Below the pieces are notes generated by a model. It ran no database searches and was not told where the DNA came from. It saw only the letters and a program-made list of their open reading frames with translations. The translations under genes were made by a program, and so were the position numbers. Positions 54,575-63,595 of a stretch of 64,000 nt of DNA are shown piece after piece. Position 1 is the stretch's first letter. The number at the start of each line of letters is the position of its first letter. This stretch comes from Bradyrhizobium liaoningense (lineage in GTDB: Bacteria > Pseudomonadota > Alphaproteobacteria > Rhizobiales > Xanthobacteraceae), in the NCBI RefSeq assembly GCF_018130785.1, contig NZ_JAFCJT010000002.1:620001-684000 (forward strand), in the 5' to 3' direction.

Positions 54575-54773
54575 GCCCGGGCTGCTTCTTGGATTACCGA
54601 TGCCGAGAACCATGATCTTCGGCGAGCTGTCTCTGGCGAACAGCCCCGACGCAAGACTGTTGCCGCAACAGGGCATCAAGGTTGCCGTGGCCCCGAAGGC
54701 CGGACACGGGATCGCCGTGGACAATCCCGCGGGGCTCTCCGCGGCGATCGGCGGGGCGCTATCCCAGGGCTGA
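54573..54773 (+). pseudogene. C-terminal remnant of an alpha/beta-hydrolase gene
   Basis: An open stretch of ~66 codons reads EPGLLLGLPMPRTMIFGELS, later LLPQQGIKVAVAPKAGHGIA and VDNPAGLSAAIGGAL before TGA 54771-54773. This is the typical end of an alpha/beta hydrolase: the strand with IFGE, an acid position, and the catalytic His in AGHGIAVDNP. The nucleophile part and any start are absent and the left border runs into the cinA tail, so it is a truncated relic. Confidence 0.6.
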
Positions 54774-54785
54774 GCTCCTGTCGCC

Positions 54786-55562
54786 CTACGCCGCCGCCAG
54801 CAACGCGCTCGCGCGGTCGAGCACGCGCTGCTTGACCGCATCGGCGTCGGACGGTTTCACCTTTGCGCTCACCGTCAATTCCACGACGGGCGCTGCGGGA
54901 TCGGCGGCGATCACCTTGGACACATTGACCGACGGCGCGGCCCGCTCGTCGACGCGAGGATCTTCACGCAACTCCGTCAGGATCTGGTCAGCCAGCGCGT
55001 TGGCCGATCCGGCCCTGACCGGAAAAGTCACCTTGACCTCGCCCGTGCCCGGATAGGCACTGCGATTGATGATCGCTGCGCCCCACACCTGCCCGTTCGG
55101 CAACAGGATCTGCGTGTTGTCGGCCGCGACGAGCTCGGTCATGAACAGCGACAGCGATCTGACCTTCCCCGCCTTGCCGCCGACCTCGACGTCGTCACCG
55201 ATGTGGAAGGGCCGGAACAGCAGCAGCATCACGCCGGCGGCGAGATTGGACAACGTGCCCTGTAACGCCAGACCAATCGCGAGTGATGTCGCGCCCAGCA
55301 CGGCGACGAGGCTCGCGGTCTGGATGCCGAACAACTGAAGCACGGCGATGCCAACCACGGCCAGCACGCCGTAACGCGTGACGCTGGACACGAACAAGGT
55401 CACGAGCGGGTCGATCCGGTGCCCGACGTTCAGCACGCGTGTGACGAAACGCTGCATTGCGCCGGACAGATACCAGCCGATCGCCAGCAGCAGGATCGCG
55501 TAGATGGCGTTCAGCCCATAGAGGACGAGCGACGCCTTCAGCGTGTCGAAATTGATGGTCAT
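54786..55562 (-). CDS. Small-conductance mechanosensitive ion channel (MscS family)
   Basis: A 258-residue membrane protein with three N-terminal helices (VLYGLNAIYAILLLAIGWYL; VTRYGVLAVVGIAVLQLFG; the pore helix SLVAVLGATSLAIGLALQGT). The pore helix is followed by NLAAGVMLLLFRPFHIGDDV, the MscS signature. The C-terminal beta and mixed domain ends near residue 255. It releases solutes on sudden osmotic down-shift. Length equals the minimal E. coli-type MscS. It is 116 bases downstream of the OprD-like gene on the same strand and may be in a separate unit. Confidence 0.93.
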   Translation of the reverse strand: MTINFDTLKASLVLYGLNAIYAILLLAIGWYLSGAMQRFVTRVLNVGHRIDPLVTLFVSSVTRYGVLAVVGIAVLQLFGIQTASLVAVLGATSLAIGLALQGTLSNLAAGVMLLLFRPFHIGDDVEVGGKAGKVRSLSLFMTELVAADNTQILLPNGQVWGAAIINRSAYPGTGEVKVTFPVRAGSANALADQILTELREDPRVDERAAPSVNVSKVIAADPAAPVVELTVSAKVKPSDADAVKQRVLDRASALLAAA

Positions 55563-55678
55563 GGCGGCTCCAACCCGGACAATCCGTACAGAACTCGCCG
55601 CGGCGCAAAATGATCCCTCCCGGATGCGTCTCCAGTGGCGCTGCGGTTCCGCCAGGGGCCGGGATCACAGCGGCTCGG

Positions 55679-57067
55679 TCAATTCATCGGAGGCCGGAAC
55701 AGCACGGTGTAATCGACGATGAAGCGAAACTCGGTCTGGGGATCGCGGACATTGCCCTGCTGCCAGAGGCTTGAGTATTGCGTCTTCAACCTGAAGCCTT
55801 TCAACGGTCCCTCGGTCGGGCGGTACTGAAGCCAGACGTCGAGCTCATTCCGATTGGGGATGGCGATTTGCGTCGCCGGATTGATCGCGTCCCAGCCGCG
55901 CGTGTACCAGGCGCCGGCGGATACGCCGGGAAGCCCCATGGCGTAGCCGAAATCATAGGCCACGCTGCCGCCGAGCGCCTTTTCGCCGGCATTGTCGAAC
56001 GAGACCTGCTGCATGTCGGTGTAGTTCGGCTTGGTGCCAAACGGCGAGAAGATCTGTGAATCATTGCCGGTGAAAGACCCAGCCGCGAACAACGTCCAGC
56101 CGGCATAGACCATCTGCACCTTGGCCGAGGCCTGGTACGTCGTGAAGGCATCGCCCGTCAGCAGGTTTGCCCCGACGCTTTGCTGGGTGATGATATTGGC
56201 ACCGACGATCCAGTTCGGGACGCTCTTCGGCTGCCTGAAATCGTACTCGGCCTGCACGAAGCCTGAATTGACGTAGTCCTGGATATGATAGTCCATGAAC
56301 ACGGTCGACAGCCCCGGGGCGGGCCGCCACTTCACCATGCCGAAGGCCGCGCCGTGGTTGATGGCGTCCCCCGCCAGGGCGTCCGACATCGGGATGAAGT
56401 CGTTCGAATCCCGCTGCTTGACGGTCCAGAGATAACCCAGCGCATAGTCGTAGCTGCGATCCTTGTCGGGCAGCGAATCCAGTGTGATGCCGCCGAACGT
56501 GTTGGGCACCATGCGATTGTCCTGCGGATTGATCAGCGGCGTGTCGACCAGTTGGTAGCCGCCGCGAAATTCCTGGTCGCCGAATTGCGCGCGCCCGTAG
56601 ATCTGGCCGAGCGTGCCGATGGAGTTCTGGCCGGGTGCGAGCAGCCTCGTTCCGTCCTGGTCGGCTGGCCCGAACAGTTTCTGCGATGTGTAGTAAGCAG
56701 CATGCACGCCGAAGACATCGCCGATCAGCCCCGAGCGGAAGGCCACCCAGCCGCCGGCGGCCCAGGCCTGCGAGCGGGTCCCGTCGGCATTGTCGCGCGT
56801 CAGGTAATAGGTTCGCGCCACGAACTGAACGAGAGAGTCGCGGAAGAAGGCCGGCGTGTCGTCGGGCATCCGCCAGTAGATCTCGTTCATGTACGGCTGC
56901 GGGCTGATCTTGTTCACGGTCCAGGAGGCCAGATGCTCCTGATCGGCGATCTCTCGCCGATCCGCCGGAACAAGCTCGGACGTCTCACCCGGCGGACTGG
57001 CGCTCGCCGTCTGAGCCTGGGTTTGCGTCACCAGTCCCGTCCAGATCGCAATCGCTGCGATGCCCAT
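55679..57067 (-). CDS. OprD-like outer membrane porin
   Basis: From ATG 57067 the product has 462 residues: MGIAAIAIWTGLVTQTQAQ gives a short export signal. The mature part shows the OprD-type barrel pattern with alternating aromatic strands, for example AAGGWVAFRSGLIGDVFGVH, and it ends FIVDYTVLFRPPMN. The signal lacks positive charges; the preceding codons supply two Arg and a GGGGAGG box lies further up, so an upstream non-ATG start is possible. OprD-family porins let amino acids and small acids through the outer membrane. The gene is 52 bases after the aspartate decarboxylase gene, which suggests entry of aspartate or related acids. Confidence 0.78.
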   Translation of the reverse strand: MGIAAIAIWTGLVTQTQAQTASASPPGETSELVPADRREIADQEHLASWTVNKISPQPYMNEIYWRMPDDTPAFFRDSLVQFVARTYYLTRDNADGTRSQAWAAGGWVAFRSGLIGDVFGVHAAYYTSQKLFGPADQDGTRLLAPGQNSIGTLGQIYGRAQFGDQEFRGGYQLVDTPLINPQDNRMVPNTFGGITLDSLPDKDRSYDYALGYLWTVKQRDSNDFIPMSDALAGDAINHGAAFGMVKWRPAPGLSTVFMDYHIQDYVNSGFVQAEYDFRQPKSVPNWIVGANIITQQSVGANLLTGDAFTTYQASAKVQMVYAGWTLFAAGSFTGNDSQIFSPFGTKPNYTDMQQVSFDNAGEKALGGSVAYDFGYAMGLPGVSAGAWYTRGWDAINPATQIAIPNRNELDVWLQYRPTEGPLKGFRLKTQYSSLWQQGNVRDPQTEFRFIVDYTVLFRPPMN

Positions 57068-57119
57068 CGAACCGGAACGTCGAATCTGCCCCTCCCCGAG
57101 CAAATGCAGCTCCCGCAGG

Positions 57120-58751
57120 TCACCGTCCAAGCTTGATGTCGCCGACCTTTCCGCCCTGGGCGCGATAGGTTTCGACATAACCGCGCGCAACGGCGCGCAC
57201 GGCGCGGCCGATATCCTCGTAGGCCTCGTCGGAAAGATTGGCGAACGATACCCGGACGCTCCAGTTCGGCGCATCGAAGCCGCCGCCATTGAGCAGCACC
57301 ACGGCGTGGTCCTCGGCGAGCTTGTAGACGAGATCGAGCGGGTGAACGTTTTTCTTCAGCCAGCTCACCATGTCCTCGCCGACATATTTGCGAAGCCAGA
57401 ATTCGAAGTCGATCGTGCCGTAATACCTGGCGAAATCCTCGTTGGGCTGAACGTTGAGCGGCAGCCCTTCGAGCAATGCATGCGTTCGCCGCGTGCAAAT
57501 GGCGATGCAGGCCTTCTGATAGACCTTCTGCGTGTCCATGAGCTCGCTGAGCGAGAACAGCGTCATCATCACCTGCTGCGGCAGGGACAGTCCCGCGGTG
57601 TGATTGAGCGCGACATCGCGGCTGTCGGCCACGATGCGGTCGATCATCTTGAGCTCGCGCGGCGTCAGCGTAATCGAGCCATATCGCTTGTCGAGCGCCT
57701 TCAGCTCGGCCTCGGGGAGCCTGGCGATCATGTCGTCGAGAATGTGCTTCTCATGAAGCGCGATGACGCCGAGCCGCCAGCCGGTGCAGCCGAAATATTT
57801 CGAGTAGGAGTAAACTCCGATGGTGTTGTGGGGCAGCTCGGCCATCAGGGAGCGGAAGCCGGGAACGAACGTGCCGTAGACGTCGTCGGTCAGGAGGATC
57901 AGGTCCGGCCGCTTGGTCTTGATGAGGCCGACGAGCTTCTTGCGCGTGTCCGCATCCATTGCCATCGAGGTCGGGTTGCCGGGATTGCAAACGAAGAACG
58001 CCTTGACCGCGGGATCCTCGAGCTTTTTCAGCTCCTCTTCGGGATACTGGAAGCCGTTCTCCTGGACGGCCCGCACATGGACGGCCTTGAACGCACGGTC
58101 CTCGAGCTCGGCAACCTCGATATAAGGCGTGAAGATCGGCGTCCCCAACGCGATCGTGTCGCCCTTTTTGAGGATGCGGTTGGCCATCAGCGATTTGAAG
58201 ATGTAGCACATCGCCGCCGTTCCGCCCTCGACGGCGTAGAGCTTGAATTCGCCAGCCGGCGGCCGGTCCGCGCACATCGCCCACATCAGATAGCGATGCA
58301 CGACCTTCTCGGCGTGGACCAGCATCCGGTCGGGCACCGGATAATTGTCGCCAATGATGGAATCGGCGAGCTCATAGACAAAGGCGTCGGCGTCGAAGCC
58401 GAGAGTCTTGACGCTGAAGTCGACGGCGCGGCGCAGGAAATCCGCGCCCGGCGCATCCGCCTGTTTCGCCAGCCACGCGGCAAGCCGGCCGGCCGCGCCG
58501 CTCTGCTGCGGCATGCCGGCGAGCCCGGCTTGAGGATCGTCCATCGTCCGCCGTGCTTCGGTCAGGGCGAACTGGCCGAACAGGAAATAAGCCTCGCGCG
58601 GCGCCGTCGCGATCCAGTTCGGATTGCCGCGGCCGGCGTTCAGCAGGGCGTGGGCTGACTTGGCGGAGCTTGCCTTGGCGAACTTGATCAGGCCGTCCTT
58701 GATCTCGAACGGGCTCATCTTGTCGAATTGTGCGTAGTCGACGCTCGTCAT
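57120..58751 (-). CDS. aspD: Aspartate 4-decarboxylase (bifunctional aspartate aminotransferase)
   Basis: The start ATG 58751 has GGAGAG upstream, giving 543 residues, the usual size of this PLP enzyme. Fold-type I features: FVCNPGNPTSMAM, LLTDDVYGTFVP, the PLP Lys in YSYSKYFGCTGWRLG, and the substrate-binding Arg in NWSVRVSFANL. It converts L-aspartate to L-alanine and CO2 and also has transaminase activity. Located between the exchanger aspT (83 bases upstream) and the porin gene. Together with AspT it can run an aspartate/alanine cycle that consumes a proton in the cytoplasm and so builds proton-motive force. Confidence 0.93.
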   Translation of the reverse strand: MTSVDYAQFDKMSPFEIKDGLIKFAKASSAKSAHALLNAGRGNPNWIATAPREAYFLFGQFALTEARRTMDDPQAGLAGMPQQSGAAGRLAAWLAKQADAPGADFLRRAVDFSVKTLGFDADAFVYELADSIIGDNYPVPDRMLVHAEKVVHRYLMWAMCADRPPAGEFKLYAVEGGTAAMCYIFKSLMANRILKKGDTIALGTPIFTPYIEVAELEDRAFKAVHVRAVQENGFQYPEEELKKLEDPAVKAFFVCNPGNPTSMAMDADTRKKLVGLIKTKRPDLILLTDDVYGTFVPGFRSLMAELPHNTIGVYSYSKYFGCTGWRLGVIALHEKHILDDMIARLPEAELKALDKRYGSITLTPRELKMIDRIVADSRDVALNHTAGLSLPQQVMMTLFSLSELMDTQKVYQKACIAICTRRTHALLEGLPLNVQPNEDFARYYGTIDFEFWLRKYVGEDMVSWLKKNVHPLDLVYKLAEDHAVVLLNGGGFDAPNWSVRVSFANLSDEAYEDIGRAVRAVARGYVETYRAQGGKVGDIKLGR

Positions 58752-58834
58752 GGCACACTCTCCAGTCTTCCGCCGGCGACCAACGCCGCGGTTGTCGAAG
58801 GGGCCGCCCGGGGGCGGCCGAACCCGGCGCGCCG

Positions 58835-60514
58835 TCACATCATCAGCACGATGATCATGCCGAAGATGGTCAGCAGCGTGTTGCCTATGGCGTAGGGCAT
58901 GCCGTAGCCGAGCGCTGGTACCTTGCTCCTCGCCGCCTCCTGGATCATGCCGAGTGCCGCCGTCGTCGTACGGACTCCCGCGCAAGCGCCAAACAGGATG
59001 GCTGGATGAAACTTGAACACGTAATGGCCGAGATAGACCGCGATGATCAGCGGCAGCGAAGTCGCGACGATGCCCCAGACGAACAGGCTGACGCCGACCT
59101 CTTTCAGACCCGCGACGAATCCGGGACCGGACGAAATGCCAACCACGGCGATGAACACGTTCAGCCCCAGCGTATTCATCAGCGCGAGCGCCGGTCCCGG
59201 AATCCGCCCGAAGGTCGGATGGATCGTGCGCAGCCAGCCCAGGATGAGGCCGGCCAGCAGCGCGCCGCCGCTGGTGGAGAGGCTGATCGGGATGCTGTCC
59301 CATTTGTAGCTCAGCGCGCCGATCAGGCCGCCGATCAGGATGCCGGCGCCGAGGAATGCGATGTCGGTGGCCTCGACCGGCCGGTCGGCATAGCCGAGGT
59401 CTTTCGCGGCGGCGTCCACGCCGGAGCGGCTGCCGACCAGCGTCAGGATGTCCCCGCGATGGATTTGCGTGCCGGGAAGGATCGGCAGCTCGACCATGTT
59501 GCGCGTGATCTTGCGCAGGAACACGCCGTGAGCGGCCGGCCGCCCGCTGAGTTCCGCAAGACTCTTGTGAGAGACGTCCCTGTTGGTGACGAGCACGTCC
59601 GTCACTTCGACGGGGACATCGAGCAGAGCCTTGTCGTCAACCTCCTCGGCGCGGTCGGAGAGAAGACCGACCAACTGATCGCGCCTGCCCGCGACGGCGA
59701 CCACGTCGCCAACCTGAAGCACGAGGTCCGGCTTCCATTCCAGGATCTCATTGCCGCGTCGAATGCGCTCGACGAGCAGGCGCGCGCCCTTCGAGCTGGC
59801 CTCGGCCTGCGCGACGGTCCTGCCGACGACCGGCATATCGTGTTCAACGCGATAGGCGCGCACCTCCCAGTTTCGTCGTGCCGACATGACGTCTTCGCCG
59901 ACCCCGCCGGCGCCCAGCTGCTTTTCGTACTCGGCGCAGGCCTTGGGAAGATCGATGCCGAGCAGCCAGGGGCCGAGCTTGGCCAGCACCAGCGCGGAGC
60001 CGATGGTGCCGTAGATGTAGGTCACGGCGTAGCCGATCGGGATCTTGTCGGCGAGCGCCTTGGCCTGATCGGCGGCGAGGCCCAAGCGCATGATCTGGTC
60101 GGTCGCAACGCCGATCGAGGCCGAGATCGTTTGCGATCCCGCATAGAGGCCGGCGGCATAGCCGAGATCGAGGCCCGCGACCTTCGCGCATATCAGAGGC
60201 ACAATCAGACAGAACGCCAGCACCACGACGGCGAAGCCGATCTGCTTCGGCCCTTCCCTGGCTAGCCCCTGAAAGAACTGCGGGCCGACGCCGTAGCCGA
60301 CCGCAAACAGGAACAGCAGGAAGAAGACCGATTTCACGTTGGGCGATATCGTGATAGCCAGCTGCCCGATGACGACGGCGGCGAGCAGCGTGCCCGTGAC
60401 ATTCCCGAGGCTGAAGCCGGCGACCTTGAGCGGTCCAATCCAGAAGCCGACGGCCAGCGCCAGAAAGATCGCCAGTTCGGGATACGTCCGCAGCGTGCTG
60501 ACGAGCCAATCCAC
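58835..60514 (-). CDS. aspT: Aspartate:alanine exchanger (AspT, AAE family)
   Basis: A 559-residue inner-membrane antiporter. It has about five helices in each terminal half and a soluble middle part (about residues 205-380) with two TrkA-C (RCK_C) domains: LEWKPDLVLQVGDVVAVAGR and LPGTQIHRGDILTLVGS. Conserved blocks GVGPQFFQGLAREG and AGSQTISASIG in the first half are repeated as GIGPGFV-like and GACAGVRTTTAALG in the second. It exchanges aspartate in for alanine out. The adjacent aspartate 4-decarboxylase gene strongly supports this assignment. Confidence 0.92.
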   Translation of the reverse strand: MDWLVSTLRTYPELAIFLALAVGFWIGPLKVAGFSLGNVTGTLLAAVVIGQLAITISPNVKSVFFLLFLFAVGYGVGPQFFQGLAREGPKQIGFAVVVLAFCLIVPLICAKVAGLDLGYAAGLYAGSQTISASIGVATDQIMRLGLAADQAKALADKIPIGYAVTYIYGTIGSALVLAKLGPWLLGIDLPKACAEYEKQLGAGGVGEDVMSARRNWEVRAYRVEHDMPVVGRTVAQAEASSKGARLLVERIRRGNEILEWKPDLVLQVGDVVAVAGRRDQLVGLLSDRAEEVDDKALLDVPVEVTDVLVTNRDVSHKSLAELSGRPAAHGVFLRKITRNMVELPILPGTQIHRGDILTLVGSRSGVDAAAKDLGYADRPVEATDIAFLGAGILIGGLIGALSYKWDSIPISLSTSGGALLAGLILGWLRTIHPTFGRIPGPALALMNTLGLNVFIAVVGISSGPGFVAGLKEVGVSLFVWGIVATSLPLIIAVYLGHYVFKFHPAILFGACAGVRTTTAALGMIQEAARSKVPALGYGMPYAIGNTLLTIFGMIIVLMM

Positions 60515-60532
60515 GACAGCCTCCCTTCCCGA

Positions 60533-60712
60533 TCACCGTCCCCGGTGCTCGATCCGATGAATGATGGGGAGTTTCTGTTCGATCGCTTTCGCCAGCACCG
60601 TCCCTGTGGTCCGGCCGAGCTCCTTCGCGATCACGGTGATCGGCTTGGTGCCTGCGAGTGTCTTCAGCTTGCTAAGGTCTTGCTCGCTCCACGATTGCTT
60701 CCAGCGTGCCAT
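60533..60712 (-). CDS. Small HTH-like protein (59 aa)
   Basis: ATG 60712 with AAGGGAC upstream gives 59 residues: MARWKQSWSEQDLSKLKTLA, then a predicted helix-turn-helix (TVIAKELGRTTGTVLAKAIE). It resembles the short SANT/GcrA-like HTH proteins common in Bradyrhizobium. The frame also reaches an ATG at 60772, but without a better ribosome site. It lies 18 bases upstream of aspT and may be the first gene of the aspT-aspD-porin operon, possibly a local regulator. Function inferred only. Confidence 0.6.
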   Translation of the reverse strand: MARWKQSWSEQDLSKLKTLAGTKPITVIAKELGRTTGTVLAKAIEQKLPIIHRIEHRGR

Positions 60713-61591
60713 GTCCCTTGGTCCAAGTCCAAAAGCCCCGCGCCCGGCTCGTATTCTGTTTGAGTCCATCAAGGAATGCAGCTGAATTGGCTATGCCGCA
60801 GACAGCAAGGGGTGTTCCGTCAGGCCAGGGCATTTTGGCACAAACTGCACTTGTCACTCCTGTGACCACGGAGTTTGAATCGCAAGTTGTGGGGCGAGCT
60901 GGCATCTCCGGCAGCGCAATCCGTTGCGTTGCCCGACGAGCAAAACCCGCCAGTCATGGGGCAAGGCGCGCACGACGAAATATTCTCCTTTACCGAACTT
61001 TGGATTTATCGCATCCTCTGCTCACCTCATCCCGGGTCGGAGGGGCGTATCGCGATCGTCACGAAACGCGGGGTGAGCCGCGGTGGACGAGGGCCACACC
61101 GGCGCGAAGGGCATCGCAGGGCGGGCAACCGTGAGCGACAACCGGCGCGCGCATCAGTCATCCGCAAGGCGACGGGGGCAATAGTGCATCGCTCCCTGGG
61201 GAGAACTCGGCATAAGCCGTAAAACCGCTACGCAGGGAAGGCCGGTTGTTTGGCTTCACCTGTATGCCGCTGTGCAGCCTCTTCTGGCGCAACCTCCGCA
61301 CAGTGGACCGTGGGTGCCCAGCAGGCACCCGGCTTTCCCTGCGCCCTCCGGCATCCGAGGGCGATGTTGAAGAGCAGAACTCGGGCGAAACGCGTCGCGG
61401 GGCCGCAGCGTCATGTCCAGTTTTCAAAAAGCACGCAATTCTTGTCGAATCCGATTAGGATCGCAAATGTGCAGCCGCGACCAAACGTCATCGCCGCTGT
61501 CAGAACTTGCGTGAGAAAATATTGGCGCAATAATGCCGCTTTACGCTGTGATCCGGAATCAACCGGACCAGATTTGTGGAGGGCGACGAAA
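60713..61591. other. Gap of ~880 bases without a protein gene
   Basis: No credible coding frame was found. The left part (60713-61000) precedes the aspT unit and probably contains its promoter. The middle (about 61010-61375) is a structured dispersed repeat, listed separately. The right part (61400-61591) is upstream of the cytochrome operon and probably holds its promoter; no clear FixK/Fnr box (TTGAT-N4-ATCAA type) was seen. Confidence 0.5.
61010..61375 (+). repeat. Structured dispersed repeat, possible non-coding RNA
   Basis: This stretch looks like a long repeat that I remember from many Bradyrhizobium intergenic regions (blocks CGCGGGGTGAGCCGCGGTGG, GGCATAAGCCGTAAAACCGC, and a CCCGGCTTTCCCTGCGCCCT end). 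It contains strong hairpins: GGGTGCC/GGCACCC at 61312-61330 and GCCCTC/GAGGGC at 61343-61362. No protein frame is conserved in it. Whether it is transcribed is not known; the limits given are approximate and its repeated nature comes from memory, not a search. Confidence 0.45.
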
Positions 61592-62299
61592 GTGTTCGCT
61601 CGCGCCGCGGCCTCGGCCGCCGTCATTGTCACTCTGGCCGCGTTTGATGGTGCGGTCGCACAAACGACCAGCCAGCCGCCGGATACGATGGCGGCGCGGG
61701 TAGAGGCGTGCACGCCCTGTCATGGCAACAAGGGCGAAGGCACCAGCGACGTCTATTTCCCGCGCCTTGCCGGCAAGCCGGCCGGCTATCTCTACAACCA
61801 GCTTCTCGCCTTCCGCAGCGGCCGGCGCAAATACCCGCCGATGAACTATCTGCTGGAGTTTCTGCCTGATCCGTATCTGGAGGCGATGGCCGAATATTTT
61901 GCCAGCGAGCATCCCCCGCTGCCGCAGTCCGCGCCGAGCGAAGTCAGCAAGGAAGTCCTGGCGCAGGGCGAGCTGCTCGCGACCAGCGGCGACGCCGGTC
62001 GTAACATACCGGCGTGCGTGAGCTGTCACGGCCCGGGCCTCACGGGCATGCAGCCCGGCATCCCCGGCCTGCTGGGCTTGCGCGCCGCTTACGTCAGCGC
62101 GCAGCTCGGCGCCTGGCGCTACGGCACGCGAACCGCAAAATCGCCCGACTGCATGCAGCTCGTTGCCGGTCATTTGACCGAGGCTGACGTCACCGCCGTC
62201 GCCGCCTGGCTCGCGACGCGGCCGGCACCAGCTAACCCGGCCCCCGTTCCGAAAGGCACCTACGCGCTGCCTTTCGGCTGCGGCAGCCAGCCCAACTGA
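61592..62299 (+). CDS. Di-haem c-type cytochrome
   Basis: The GTG start at 61592 follows a GGAGGG box. The 235-residue protein has a signal peptide (AAASAAVIVTLAAFDGAVAQ) and two haem c motifs: CTPCH near residue 40 and CVSCH in the middle, each with a likely Met ligand downstream. This is the cytochrome c4/class I tandem layout. It would carry electrons in the periplasm to the oxidase encoded downstream. Eight bases separate it from the next cytochrome gene. Confidence 0.88.
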   Translation: MFARAAASAAVIVTLAAFDGAVAQTTSQPPDTMAARVEACTPCHGNKGEGTSDVYFPRLAGKPAGYLYNQLLAFRSGRRKYPPMNYLLEFLPDPYLEAMAEYFASEHPPLPQSAPSEVSKEVLAQGELLATSGDAGRNIPACVSCHGPGLTGMQPGIPGLLGLRAAYVSAQLGAWRYGTRTAKSPDCMQLVAGHLTEADVTAVAAWLATRPAPANPAPVPKGTYALPFGCGSQPN

Positions 62300-62307
62300 C
62301 GAGGCGG

Positions 62308-63576
62308 ATGATGGGCTCGAAACTGTCGATCGCACTCCTATCGATCAAGCTCCTGGCCCTCGCCGCGCTCGCCACGGCAGCGCAGGCGCAGGACAAGGCA
62401 CAAGGTAAGACGGGCGACATCATCGCGCGCGGCGAATATCTCGCCCGCGCCGGCGATTGCACGGCCTGCCATACTGCCGCTGAAGGCCGGCTGTTTGCCG
62501 GTGGCCGCCCGATGCCGACCCCGTTCGGAACGATCTACACCTCCAACATCACGCCCGATCCGGAGACCGGCATCGGCAAGTGGAGCGCGGACGATTTCTA
62601 CAGAACCATGCACAACGGCCGTTTCCCGGATGGCGGGCTGATCTATCCGGCGATGCCGTTTGCGTCCTACACGAAGGTGACGCGCGCCGACAGCGACGCG
62701 ATCTTCGCCTATCTGCGCTCGATTCAGCCGGTGAACCAGAAGAACAAACCGCACGAGCTGCGTTTTCCCTATGACAACCGCCAGCTCATCCTCGGCTGGC
62801 GCACGCTGTTCTTCCGTGAGGGCGAGTTCAAGCCCGATCCGACCAAATCGGCCGAGTGGAATCGCGGCGCCTATCTGGTCGAGGGCCTCGGCCATTGCGG
62901 CATGTGCCATTCGCCGATCAACGCGCTCGGCGGCACCTCGCAATCGGATGCCTTCAAGGGCGGCCTGATCCCGATGCAGAACTGGTACGCGCCCTCGCTC
63001 ACGTCCAACCGCGAGGCGGGCCTCGGCGACTGGAGCATCAAGGACATCACCGATCTGCTCCAGACCGGCGTCTCCATGCGCGGCGTCGTCTACGGCCCGA
63101 TGGCCGAGGTCGTCCACAACAGCCTGCAATATCTCAATGACGAGGATACGCGCGCCATGGCGGTGTATCTCAAGGGCATCGCGGAGCCCTCGCCTCCGCC
63201 GCCGGCAAGCTCGACACTGCCGACCACCGAGAGCAGCCTGCTCATCAGCCTCGGCAAGACCGTCTACGACAAGAATTGCGCGAGCTGTCACGGCACGCAG
63301 GGTGAAGGCAAGCCGCCGCACTGGCCGCCGCTCGCCAACAACCAGTCGATCGAGATGCAGTCGGCGGTCAATCCGATCCGCATGGTGCTCAATGGCGGCT
63401 ATCCGCCGGGCACCAAGGGCAATCCGATGCCTTACGGCATGCCGCCCTTCGCCGGCCTCCTCTCCGACAACGAGGTCGCGGCCGTCGTCTCCTACATCCG
63501 CACCGCCTGGGGCAATCGCGGTACGCCGGTGTCGGCGCGCGACGCCAACGAGCTGCGCTCGGCACCACTGAACTGA
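62308..63576 (+). CDS. Tri-haem cytochrome c (dehydrogenase cytochrome-subunit type)
   Basis: A 422-residue exported protein (signal IALLSIKLLALAALATAAQA) with three haem c motifs: CTACH (~residue 51), CGMCH (~residue 198) and CASCH (~residue 327). The arrangement and blocks such as GGRPMPTPFGTIYTSNITPD and the C-terminal VVSYIRTAWGN match the three-haem subunit II of membrane alcohol, aldehyde or gluconate dehydrogenases. No dehydrogenase subunit is adjacent; instead oxidase genes follow, so it may donate electrons directly to the terminal oxidase. Confidence 0.9.
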   Translation: MMGSKLSIALLSIKLLALAALATAAQAQDKAQGKTGDIIARGEYLARAGDCTACHTAAEGRLFAGGRPMPTPFGTIYTSNITPDPETGIGKWSADDFYRTMHNGRFPDGGLIYPAMPFASYTKVTRADSDAIFAYLRSIQPVNQKNKPHELRFPYDNRQLILGWRTLFFREGEFKPDPTKSAEWNRGAYLVEGLGHCGMCHSPINALGGTSQSDAFKGGLIPMQNWYAPSLTSNREAGLGDWSIKDITDLLQTGVSMRGVVYGPMAEVVHNSLQYLNDEDTRAMAVYLKGIAEPSPPPPASSTLPTTESSLLISLGKTVYDKNCASCHGTQGEGKPPHWPPLANNQSIEMQSAVNPIRMVLNGGYPPGTKGNPMPYGMPPFAGLLSDNEVAAVVSYIRTAWGNRGTPVSARDANELRSAPLN

Positions 63577-63595
63577 GAGGCGCCAGAGAACCATC

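Noticed and set aside
52775..54841. 688-codon minus-strand frame opposite ispDF and cinA
   Set aside because: It is the shadow of two genes with clear domains and has no protein-like pattern of its own.
61400..61591. FixK/Fnr box in front of the cytochrome operon
   Set aside because: No TTGAT-N4-ATCAA-like sequence; the nearest, TTGGCGCAA, has wrong spacing.
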